From: Cercophora sp. LCS_1
Lineage: Eukaryota > Ascomycota > Sordariomycetes > Sordariales > Lasiosphaeriaceae
Reading direction: 5' to 3'
DNA length: 64,000 nt
Assembly (NCBI GenBank): GCA_036250225.1
Contig: JAPZLL010000016.1
Coordinates: forward strand, 434,001-498,000
Numbering within the stretch: position 1 is the first letter of the stretch; each line of letters opens with the position of its first letter. The notes beneath the pieces were generated by a model, which saw nothing but the letters and a program-made list of their open reading frames with translations, searched no databases and was not told the origin of the DNA. The translations under genes were made by a program, and so were the position numbers. Of the stretch, positions 55,752 to 64,000 are shown piece after piece.

Positions 55752-56555
55752 ATGCATTCCTCGCGCACAGCCCGCACTCTCTTCGTGGCTGCCGTTCTTG
55801 TCGTTTCTTGTCTCTCTTTGCCATTGAGCGAAACCCGACCGCAAAATGCACTTGCACCCAGAGCAACATATTTGGTAGTGCCGATTGACGGGGGAGCCGG
55901 CTCGGGCGGCAGCACCGATTCCGGCTCCGGCTCCGGGTCGGGGACCGGATCGGAGAACCCGGCGGTGACAGTTGTGACTACCATTGTCAGCCCGACTGCC
56001 CCTGACCCCGTCAATGCACCGCCCGCCACGGAACCCACCAAAGGCGCCACTACGGTAGCAATCGTGGACATTGCGCAGCAACCAGTCACGACCACCAAAG
56101 TGGTCTACGTTGAGCCGGCAACCACTTCGGCGCCTGCAGCCACACCTCCAGCCACGACTTCCACGCAAACCTCATCAACGACCGTTGTTGTCCCAACGTC
56201 ACCCTCGACACTACCGCCATCGCCATCTACAACATCAACAACGTCAACATCGCCATCCTCGGAGTCGGCTGCTCCGTCAGTACCCGCATCAACGCCTACA
56301 ACAGGTCAGGCGGCACAGACAACTCTGCTCACCTCGACATCGGCATCGGCTTCCTTGACGGTATCTGTGTCAACATCAACTCTTTCAACATCCCCGACGA
56401 GCTCCGTGGACCACATCAGCTCCAGCCTCATCACGAGCAGCACCAGCACCGCAACCAAAACCCGCACATACGATAACGGATTGTGGCATACAACGTACCC
56501 CGCGTGGAATGGCACCAAACTCAGACGCCACGCCTCCCGGCCCCGCCTCGTGTAG
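55752..56555 (+). CDS. Small secreted Ser/Thr-rich mucin-like protein
   Basis: A single exon of 267 residues from the ATG at 55752. The first 25 residues form a good signal peptide: MHSSRTARTLFVAAVLVVSCLSLP. A Gly/Ser stretch of alternating G and S/T (residues about 52-75) follows, then about 150 residues rich in Thr, Ser and Pro with little else, expected to be heavily O-glycosylated. The C-terminus (TYDNGLWHTTYPAWNGTKLRR) is less biased and basic; it lacks the hydrophobic tail needed for a GPI anchor. An upstream in-frame ATG at 55569 would bury the signal peptide internally, so I prefer 55752. Likely a cell-wall or secreted protein; no domain recognised. Confidence 0.7.
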   Translation: MHSSRTARTLFVAAVLVVSCLSLPLSETRPQNALAPRATYLVVPIDGGAGSGGSTDSGSGSGSGTGSENPAVTVVTTIVSPTAPDPVNAPPATEPTKGATTVAIVDIAQQPVTTTKVVYVEPATTSAPAATPPATTSTQTSSTTVVVPTSPSTLPPSPSTTSTTSTSPSSESAAPSVPASTPTTGQAAQTTLLTSTSASASLTVSVSTSTLSTSPTSSVDHISSSLITSSTSTATKTRTYDNGLWHTTYPAWNGTKLRRHASRPRLV

Positions 56556-58530
56556 TTGCACCTACTCTACCAGTGACATGGTGACGTGGTGACGTACTGC
56601 CGGTAATAGGCAGCGCCAGTCGTGGAGGGCTACTTCGTATGAGGCGAGTGCCTCGGGATCTAATAGGTATTCATGTACAACACCATCGCTTTCGGGATTT
56701 CATCATAGACGGGATCGGGAATCGACGCAGACCAAGGGCTGGAACGCGTTGGAGACAGGGGCCTTTCCTGTCTCTTGTATGTAGTGTACGACATTCATGT
56801 ATATATGATGACCGATCAAAATCGGATAATGCACATATCAATCGCTCAAGTGCCTCCTTTTTTCTTCACGGAGCGGGACCATACGTGTGACATTGCCGCC
56901 GGGTGAAAAGTGCCGTCGTGCAAAGCCAGAGAGAGGGCAAGGCCAATCGAAGAGAGAAGAAACAGAGCAAGACACCTAACAAAACAGAAGCTTATCTCGC
57001 GGAAACGGGAAGGAAGCATTCGCTCCGCCGGAGAAAAACCCCGGTGATAGAGCAGGCAGGCGCGACTCCGTGGGCAAATAGGCAATCTCGATGGATTAGA
57101 TCTTATCGCGTCTCGAGACGCACACCGAACTCCCAGCACCACCTCTGTGAAGCCGCCAAGGACCGTCAAGGTGAGTACGAGGGGGCAGAAAGTTTGATCG
57201 AAGGCAATCAACTGAGATGCCCGGGACTCTTTGTCCGCTGTCAGACGTACCCCTCGTGTCTCTTGTGACGCGTATCCACGTTCGACCACCTCGACGGCTA
57301 CAGCATCTTCGTTGCGCCCCTCGGGGATGACAGATTACTCGACTGCTTGACTGCAATCCCAAGATGCATCTTCAAGTCCCATGCGCTCTGCCCCAAAGTC
57401 GATGCACGAGGGCAAACATACGCATGCAGAAGACAAGCGCGAGGGTCTCGGTAGGACCTGGACTCTACACGACGCGAGTGACCATGTACTTTCGCTGATG
57501 AATCTAGAACGCACGTTGAAGTTTTTTTTCAGCACGGCGCACCAAGCGGGCTTCCAGAATGACCAACTGAAGTGTAGCAGGCTGCATACTTGATTGGATA
57601 CCGGTATGTCAAGGTTTCGAGTGGCTTGAAGTTTGCTCGGTCTAGACTTCTGCCGCTCTTGTGAACCAACACCTATTGTTTGCACAGTTCACCAAGCGAG
57701 GACCGTCACAGACGCGGAGTGTTCTAGCCCGAGGGTTCTGGAAAAAAAAGACATGACCTTTGGGTTTGTCACGCTCGTCCAGATCACACCAGTGCCAGCC
57801 TGGTACTTGGAAGTGGTACCTTCGTTTCTAATGTTGACAGGATGGTCACGCAACTTACATCTTCCGGGTATTACAGGTCCGGTCTGGCTTGGAGATACGG
57901 GGATCTTTGCCATATGCAGAAACCGGTTTAAATCCGAAATGGCATAATCGACCTAGTACTTCAATAGGGAATCGATGGAAGATAGTAGGCGTCACGAGGA
58001 CAAAGTCACGCATCACGATAGTTTTGAGCCGGTTTCCAGACACACACCACACGACGAGTGCGGCTCCAAATAGCAACGTCTGACCAGCAAATGGCAGACG
58101 AGAATCGGCCGGTTGTCAGGCAGGTTTAGACGAAGATTGCGGGGGGCATGGGGTTACTCGACACACCGATACTCACCACCCAGTGCCGCTCGGAGGCGGT
58201 GACTTACATGACTTACACATTTCGTCCGGTACATGCAAGGCGGATCTTATCCTGAAACATTGCTGCAGGTAAACAGCCTGGCTTGCAGACCTGGGGCCAA
58301 CACAATGGAGAACTTCATCCGAAAGCTGATAGGGCGTGTTCGCCCGAAGGAGAGCCGAACCCACAGGTCGATGACTCTATTCGCCTTGGCTCGCAGTATA
58401 AGAAGCCACCAGCTATCCAGCGTTTCTGCCTCCATAAACAACTTTCGGTTGCCTCAAACAACCTTGCAATCAAGCGATCCCTTGAGCAGACACGAAGCTA
58501 GATTCTACTTCACGGATACATCACGCAAAG
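56556..58530. other. Intergenic region upstream of the EFE-like gene
   Basis: About 2 kb with no supported gene. A TATAAGAA element at 58396-58403 lies about 130 bp before the start codon of the EFE-like gene and is a reasonable TATA box. Small ORFs elsewhere look random. Confidence 0.5.
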
Positions 58531-60049
58531 ATGGTAGTCATGAAAGCCATCACGCGTGCCCTCCCGTCGACAGGGCGGCTCCTCAGCCGCCGCTTCCTGG
58601 CCAACGGAGTTGCGTTGAACACATTGTCACACATTGAACCCAGCCACCAGGCCGCCATCCCTCCCGGGTTCAACGCCGCCACGGCCCGGCTCGCCGGACT
58701 CGGTACCCCGGGACGCCATCATGGTCCCGAGTTTCCGGATGTGCGCAGTGGCACTATGCCACCCGGATACAAGGCTGAAGTGGCGCAGCTTGACACATTC
58801 AAGCTGCCCGAGCGCGTTACAGGGTCTTTTGGCGACAGACTCCTCGGAAAGGCGCTGGTCGATGCGTGGCGGCGTGATGGTATCATCCAGATCGCCATGA
58901 GCGACGAGCACAAGAGTCTCTGGCAGGCAGCCAGAACCACGAGCCAGGCGTTCTTCCGAAAGCCCCGCCAGGAGAAAGCAGCGTGTGTTGACTCGCAGAG
59001 CTACGCCGGCTACATTGCCTCGGGCGAGGAGATGACCGACGGGATTGCTGACTACTCGGAGATCTTCACCATCACTAAGGACCTGCCCCTCTCTGACCCT
59101 CGAGTGCGCGCCAAGTGGCCCTGTCACGGGCCTTGCCCATGGCCGGACATGCAGATGAAGGACGTCATGGCGCGATACAACGAGGCGCTTGGGATCGAGG
59201 GCGAGAAGCTGCTTGAGCTGGTCGAGATGGGGCTGGGGGTGGCTCCAGGCTCACTGACACGCTACACCCGCGATGGTTGGCATCACACAAGAGTCCTCCG
59301 GTAAGCTCGATCTTTGTGAAACGTTGCCTCCCGTCTTGGGTCTTCTCTTGTCTCACACTTTTTTTGCGCGCAGATTTCCCCCGCGAAACGGAACCAACGG
59401 CAAGGGTAAGGAGGGTCGTGGCATCGGCTCCCACACCGACTATGGCTTGCTCGTAATCGCAGCCCAGGACGAAGTTGGAGGTGAGAGTTTATAGGAGTTT
59501 TCATCAAGATGAAGGGACTGACCAAGACAGGACTCTTCATCCGCCGCCCGAGCCACGATGAGCAGTTCGCCAACTGGGAGAAGAGCGCTGCAGGGTTGAG
59601 GGAGAATGCCGATGGCTGGGTCTACATCCCACCTGTCGATGGCGTGCATACAGTCATTCTGGGTATGTGGCACCTTGTTCGCAACAATATGTGGCGGCAG
59701 CTGACAGGATGCAACGATAGGTGACATGATGCAATACCTTACCCACGACTACCTGACGGCCACTCCACACAAGGTCGGCCTTAACACGCGCGAGCGTTTC
59801 TCGTACGCATACTTTCACGAGCCTAGCTTCCAAGCCGTTCTGAGCCCCCTCGAAGACATGTCTCCAGCTGGCCGCGGTGCTGACGAGCAGCCCGAGGGCA
59901 TCCACTACGGTACACACTTTACCAACATGTTCATCCGCAACTACCCCGACCGCATCACGACCAAGCGATTGAACAAGGAGAACCGATACAGTCTCCTGGA
60001 CTGCCCCGAGATCAGAACAATGGGCGCCCTCCCGGCCTCATGGTCGTGA
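58531..60049 (+). CDS. Ethylene-forming-enzyme-like 2-oxoglutarate/Fe(II) oxygenase
   Basis: Four exons, 58531-59300, 59374-59480, 59531-59662 and 59721-60049, give 445 residues. From residue 87 on it follows the bacterial ethylene-forming enzyme (Pseudomonas syringae EFE type) almost end to end: LDTFKLPERVTG, GYIASGEEMTDG, KWPCHGPCPWP, TRDGWHHTRVLRFPP, GIGSHTDYGLLVIAAQDEVGGL, TPHKVGLNTRERF, FHEPSF and NYPDRITTKRLNKENR. Fe ligands are His277, Asp279 and His353; Arg362 is the 2-oxoglutarate anchor; Arg254 and the ASGEE glutamates match the L-Arg-binding residues. EFE converts 2-oxoglutarate to ethylene while oxidising arginine. The first 86 residues are extra; residues 1-25 (KAITRALPSTGRLLSRRF) are basic and amphipathic like a mitochondrial presequence. 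Activity is inferred; the other option is a related oxygenase without ethylene output. Confidence 0.88.
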
Positions 60050-61843
60050 TTGCCTTGTTTCTTTTTTCTTGGCTTGAACACAAGCATCAATCATTGCGTC
60101 GGCGTTGTGGCGGTTCGCTTATCCGGATGGGGGGGACTACGAGTACGGCAGATACCTGTAATAATCGCCAGGAGCGGGTCGAGTGAGATGTCTCTACGAG
60201 AGAATTATAGCTACGCACACCGCCTCGATAGCGGCAAAACAGAGAGGTGTTCAATAATAGGTGTCCCATTGAGCTGGCAGCCAGTCGGTGAGAGTGAGAC
60301 CAGTTCAGTGCTAGCTCGGACTCGGCCCAATCTTGTAGATGTCGTGTTACTTGGTTCTTGGGGGAGACGCATCGGAGATCTGGGTACACGACGTCCATCC
60401 CCGGAAATCTGAGACTGAGACTGAGACCGAGAAAGACACGATAACCTCTGATGAGTTGGCCGTTGATGTTTGAGCTTTTGGGCAAGGGCGGAGTGGAGCG
60501 GCTGTTTACGATCTGTCAGAGACATGCAGGTGTATGTCTTGAGTTGACCGCCCGGCCGGCAGGCATTGTAGGTGGGGTGGGTTGCGTTTCGTCCCTTTTT
60601 ATACCCCCCAATGTTCTTTTTTATCGCCAACTACATGCTGGGATTTCTTTCTGTGGTATCATTTTATGGGCTGGACTGGATCGGGTGCTTTACGGTTAGA
60701 GGGGCCTGTGATGCTTAAGCGTGTTGGCCCCTATTTGAGGGTTGTGTTTTTGGGTAAGGTAGTTGATTGGTGTTGTCGGGTACGTTGGCTGTGTATTCAG
60801 GATGTTCGTGTGTGCTTGATCAAGACCGATACCGTACTGGGGGTGGCGTTTGGGCGTGGTATTAGGAGGAGGTGTCTAAGAATCCGAAGCGGACGATCTG
60901 GGTGAGGTATCCTAGCAGTCTGCCGTCCGTCTTGGGGGCTGAACTTGGGCTTGTCTTGCCTGGGCTGGGCTGGGCTGGGCTGAGACGTCGGTTGCGCCGC
61001 GGGGATTCTGTTGTGCCGCGGTTTCGTTAACTCCGTGACTCTGGGGAGAAGAGCAGAGGCAGGTTTGGGGCGGGGTCAGATTTGGGGTCAGTCAGGGGTT
61101 CAGGTTTCGGCTGGAGTTGCCTTTGGTTATCCGCACCATGGTCATGGGATGGGGTGAGGGTTGGGGGTGGCGAGAACGGACGTGCCGATGGGTTTCGGTC
61201 CGGTCCGGTCTTGGTTCTTTGGCCGATGCCGGATGGGTGTTGTTGGGAGATCGGGTTGGGATTAGGTAGGAAGGTGGTGGGTTGTGATGGGTTGCCATCC
61301 CTTTGGTTGGACAGAAAATGACGTGCTACGTCATTATAGAGCGTCTTGAACGAGGCAAAAGCCCCAATCATGTGGAAAAAGACAGAATGAGAAGGTTTTA
61401 AATGCGCATTAGCCGTTGATTCTATTGTCAAACCTGTCCTAAACATGCGCTCAAAAGAGAGTGACTGGATGGAGTTCTGCTGCCCGTGTAATTATTTGTC
61501 CGACACGTTGTTGCGGCCAAGTTTGTTTGGCCAAAAAAGGGGCGGGGCCACAAAGTGGCAACCACCCACGCCACCCCAAAATGTTCAACAACGCAGCCAG
61601 AATCTTGGATGTATTCGAATCAAAACACTACAGTATCATACACCTAATCCAATACCCACCAAAACAAAAAGAAAGCGCCGTCATGGCCAGCTGATAAACA
61701 AAAAAGAAATGGACGTAGAGCCAGTCAGTTACCCATCTTTCCCATCCCCACCACCCATCATCCAACATCCAACAACCCTATCAGCACATTACCACGTATC
61801 ACATTATTCCATTACCGTTCCCAAGCGTTGCAACACCCCTCCC
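60050..61843. other. Convergent intergenic region right of the EFE-like gene
   Basis: 1.8 kb tail-to-tail with the last gene. It includes (TGGGC)4 at 60961-60980 and T/G-rich stretches on the + strand. No supported gene. Confidence 0.5.
60961..60980. repeat. (TGGGC)4 pentanucleotide repeat
   Basis: Four perfect tandem units in intergenic sequence. Confidence 0.9.
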
Positions 61844-64000
61844 TTAAAGCAGCCACTCCTGGCTCGCAACCAAAATATGATCGACCCCACTCCTCCACCC
61901 CGACTTCACCATGCCATTCCCACATCCATTCACCTTGGCAACAACCCCATTCCCAACGCCATGCTCGTGATGGTCACCACCACCCTCGCTCTTATCCATC
62001 TCCCACTCCCACTCCCTCAGCCCAACATAGCGCCCAATCATATCATCGCCCTTCTTCCCCTCGCCAGCCCACACCTCGGGCTTACTAACCTTGAAGCCCT
62101 TCCCACCAAGCTTGCCCTCCAACTTGGCATGCAACTCGCAAAACTCGCTCTCATTCTTCGTCCACCCGCCCAATCGCAAATGCGCCCGCTTGAGCAACTC
62201 CATCGCCCACCCGGCCGTCTTGGCCAGATCCTCCGCCTTGGGCGGCGCAACCACCTCCCGCCCCTTCTTGTGGTAGGGCAAGATCCTGACCACGTCATCG
62301 TCGCGCAGCGCGGCTTCCACCTCGCGGAGGATCTGCTCATGGATGGCCATCGCCCGCTCGACCCGTCCGTCAGAGGTATACAGCGCCGCAAGCATCTGGG
62401 ACATTTCGATGGTCACGGGATCCAACACGCCGCGACTGCGACGGAGGTTGTAGCACATGGTATCGCAGAGCTCGATAGCCGCAGAGAGGTGATTCGTTGC
62501 CACGTGCGCGTGGACCATGAGTCGTCCAATGTCGAGCACGCGCTTGGCGGACCACGTCTTTTGCACCTCGCGGGACTGCCAGAGCTTGAGCAGCAAAGCC
62601 TCGAGCTCGACAAAGTTCTGCTGGCTGCCGAGGAGCTTGACGATGCCGGCGAGGTCCTTGATGCGGAGCCGGACGAAATCGATCTTGTTGGCGCGGAAGA
62701 TGGCGAGGGCCTCGGTCGTGATGGCCGTGGAGAACTTGAGGTACTCGGCCCAGAGTTTGGGATCGTTGGGCTTCTCGACGTCGATGCCCGCCATGAACTC
62801 GGCGAGCTTGTAGGCGTAGTGGACGTGTTTGAGGGATGAGTAGTAGTGCTGGCCGTGGGCGAAGTGGAACGTGCATTTGGCAACCTGCAAAGCTTTCTTG
62901 AAGTCGCCCGCCTTGAGGAGCGAGGCGACCTTGGCGTTGCCGGCCTTGCAGACGAGGGCGGGGAAATCGATCTTGCCTTGGGAGGCGCCGAGGGAGGAGA
63001 GCAGCGCGAGGTAGAATAGGCGGGCGATCTCGTCTTCCGTCTTGATAAAGGCCGAGTACTTGGTCTTGAAGATGTGGTAGAGCTTCTTGTCGAGAATGAC
63101 GAGCATGTGCTCCTGCTTCTGCTCGACCCAGAAGGTGCGTAACTTGGCGCCGTACTCGAGGACAATCTCGATGCGTGTCTCCGTCTCAATGACCCTCTTG
63201 TATTCTTCGTACAGCGAGATCTCAAGAAGAGTCACGGCCATCAGCTCAGAGTACGACATGACAATCTTCTCGACGAGGCACTGCTCAAATGCAACGAGGA
63301 ACACGAAAGCCGAGCGCAAAATGGTGGCGTCGAACTTGACGATGATGTCGGTGCTAAACTCAAAGTCCTTGCCAAAGATGGTGAGATGGCGAAGATAGCG
63401 CACCAGCTTGAGGCCGTGCTGGGTGAGAGTGACAGTCGCAAAGATGGAGGCCAAAGTTGCCGCGGCGTGGTACAGGGCCATGGATCCACATGTCGAGGTG
63501 ACAATCCTGACAAAGGCAACGTGCAGAATCTCGACAATCTTGCTGTGCGACTCCTTGCTGCCCAGCTTCTGGTACAGGATGACAATGTCCTTAAGCTTGA
63601 GCAACGTCTTCTCATGCCAGCAGCCAAATTTGATCGTCAACTCCGCGTACGCCTCTAAGCAAAGCTCAATCGCCCGCTCAATCGTCGTGGTGGTCGTGGA
63701 GCCGCCAGAGGTGATGATGGTCACATAGACCTTGGAAAGACTCCTCTTGATCGTCTCAACCGTCACCTCCGTCGTGGTAGTTGTCGTCACCTTTGTCGTC
63801 TTGATGCGCGTGATGACCTCCTCGTAGATCGTTATCGACTCGTGCTGGTGTTTCTCGAATCTTGCGCAAAACCCCGCCAGCGCAATCATGGCGAGGATGA
63901 CGATAGACGACGAGGCCCCAAAGACAACAGTGACTGTCTCGCGATACTTGACCGAGATCTCATAGAGAACCGAGATCTCGACCTTGGCGTGGAACTCCAA
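61844..64000 (-). CDS. Large fungal helical-repeat (TPR-like) protein with Thr tracts, C-terminal part
   Basis: The frame is open to the right edge; 718 C-terminal residues are visible with no intron, and the N-terminus lies outside. The sequence is almost wholly alpha-helical. Near the visible start there are two Thr-rich segments (TTKVTTTTTTEVTV; SGGSTTTTTIERA) next to helices such as RAIELCLEAYAELTIKFG and WHEKTLLKLKDIVILYQKLG, which have TPR-like spacing. Later helices include GNAKVASLLKAGDFKKALQVAKC and VERAMAIHEQILREVEAAL, again TPR-like. The C-terminus turns His/Gly/Asn-rich (GGGDHHEHGVGNG). I recognise it only as a conserved uncharacterised fungal protein; function is unknown, scaffolding is plausible. 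A 464-residue antisense ORF over its 3' half is spurious. Confidence 0.85.
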   Translation of the reverse strand: MEFHAKVEISVLYEISVKYRETVTVVFGASSSIVILAMIALAGFCARFEKHQHESITIYEEVITRIKTTKVTTTTTTEVTVETIKRSLSKVYVTIITSGGSTTTTTIERAIELCLEAYAELTIKFGCWHEKTLLKLKDIVILYQKLGSKESHSKIVEILHVAFVRIVTSTCGSMALYHAAATLASIFATVTLTQHGLKLVRYLRHLTIFGKDFEFSTDIIVKFDATILRSAFVFLVAFEQCLVEKIVMSYSELMAVTLLEISLYEEYKRVIETETRIEIVLEYGAKLRTFWVEQKQEHMLVILDKKLYHIFKTKYSAFIKTEDEIARLFYLALLSSLGASQGKIDFPALVCKAGNAKVASLLKAGDFKKALQVAKCTFHFAHGQHYYSSLKHVHYAYKLAEFMAGIDVEKPNDPKLWAEYLKFSTAITTEALAIFRANKIDFVRLRIKDLAGIVKLLGSQQNFVELEALLLKLWQSREVQKTWSAKRVLDIGRLMVHAHVATNHLSAAIELCDTMCYNLRRSRGVLDPVTIEMSQMLAALYTSDGRVERAMAIHEQILREVEAALRDDDVVRILPYHKKGREVVAPPKAEDLAKTAGWAMELLKRAHLRLGGWTKNESEFCELHAKLEGKLGGKGFKVSKPEVWAGEGKKGDDMIGRYVGLREWEWEMDKSEGGGDHHEHGVGNGVVAKVNGCGNGMVKSGWRSGVDHILVASQEWLL

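Noticed and set aside
61445..62839. 464-codon + strand ORF
   Set aside because: It lies exactly antisense to the well-supported C-terminus of the large helical protein; its His/Leu/Pro-rich composition is the mirror of that gene's codon bias.

Overview
The window looks like a gene-dense chromosome arm of a filamentous ascomycete (Pezizomycotina, most likely Sordariomycetes). Three things point this way: many short introns (mostly 50-130 nt) with GTRNGT donors, CTAAC/CTGAC-like branch sites and YAG acceptors; a moderately GC-rich coding bias; and fungal versions of every recognisable protein. I resolved 22 protein-coding genes, nearly all with complete exon structures derived by matching splice sites, reading frame and family conservation. 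Two genes run off the window ends. No rRNA, tRNA, CRISPR array or intact transposon was found.

Left part (1-15 kb): the C-terminal half of a gephyrin-type molybdopterin molybdotransferase (cnxE); the V-ATPase proteolipid VMA16 back to back with the TFIIA small subunit TOA2; a TMEM42-like EamA membrane protein; the wybutosine enzyme TYW1; TOM20 back to back with the exocyst subunit EXO84; and the PP2A catalytic subunit, split by six introns.

Middle (15-41 kb): a DUF3112-like seven-helix membrane protein; a 5.1 kb interval with no convincing gene; a single-pass SH3 membrane protein; VPS15 (PI3-kinase regulatory kinase); LEA1 (U2 snRNP A') tail to tail with a DPB3-like histone-fold protein; a CLC chloride channel/exchanger; cysteine dioxygenase; and a Git3/cAMP-receptor-like GPCR.

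Right part (41-64 kb): a long disordered protein with a C-terminal coiled coil; a poly-Q, double C2HC zinc-finger nuclear-type protein; an annexin with a PYGAPPPQ-rich head; a small mucin-like secreted protein; a 2-oxoglutarate/Fe(II) oxygenase that closely resembles the bacterial ethylene-forming enzyme; and the C-terminal 718 residues of a large helical-repeat protein with Thr tracts.

The genes do not form a pathway or a secondary-metabolite cluster; most are independent housekeeping genes. The most notable items are: (i) the ethylene-forming-enzyme-like gene with an N-terminal extension that could target it to mitochondria; (ii) an in-frame TAG in the zinc-finger gene followed by 64 further sense codons containing an AT-hook; (iii) the two zinc fingers of that protein, which have identical spacing and an intron at the same codon, as expected for an exon-level duplication; and (iv) several perfect inverted repeats in promoter regions, including two adjacent ones upstream of cysteine dioxygenase and one next to the SH3 gene start codon.
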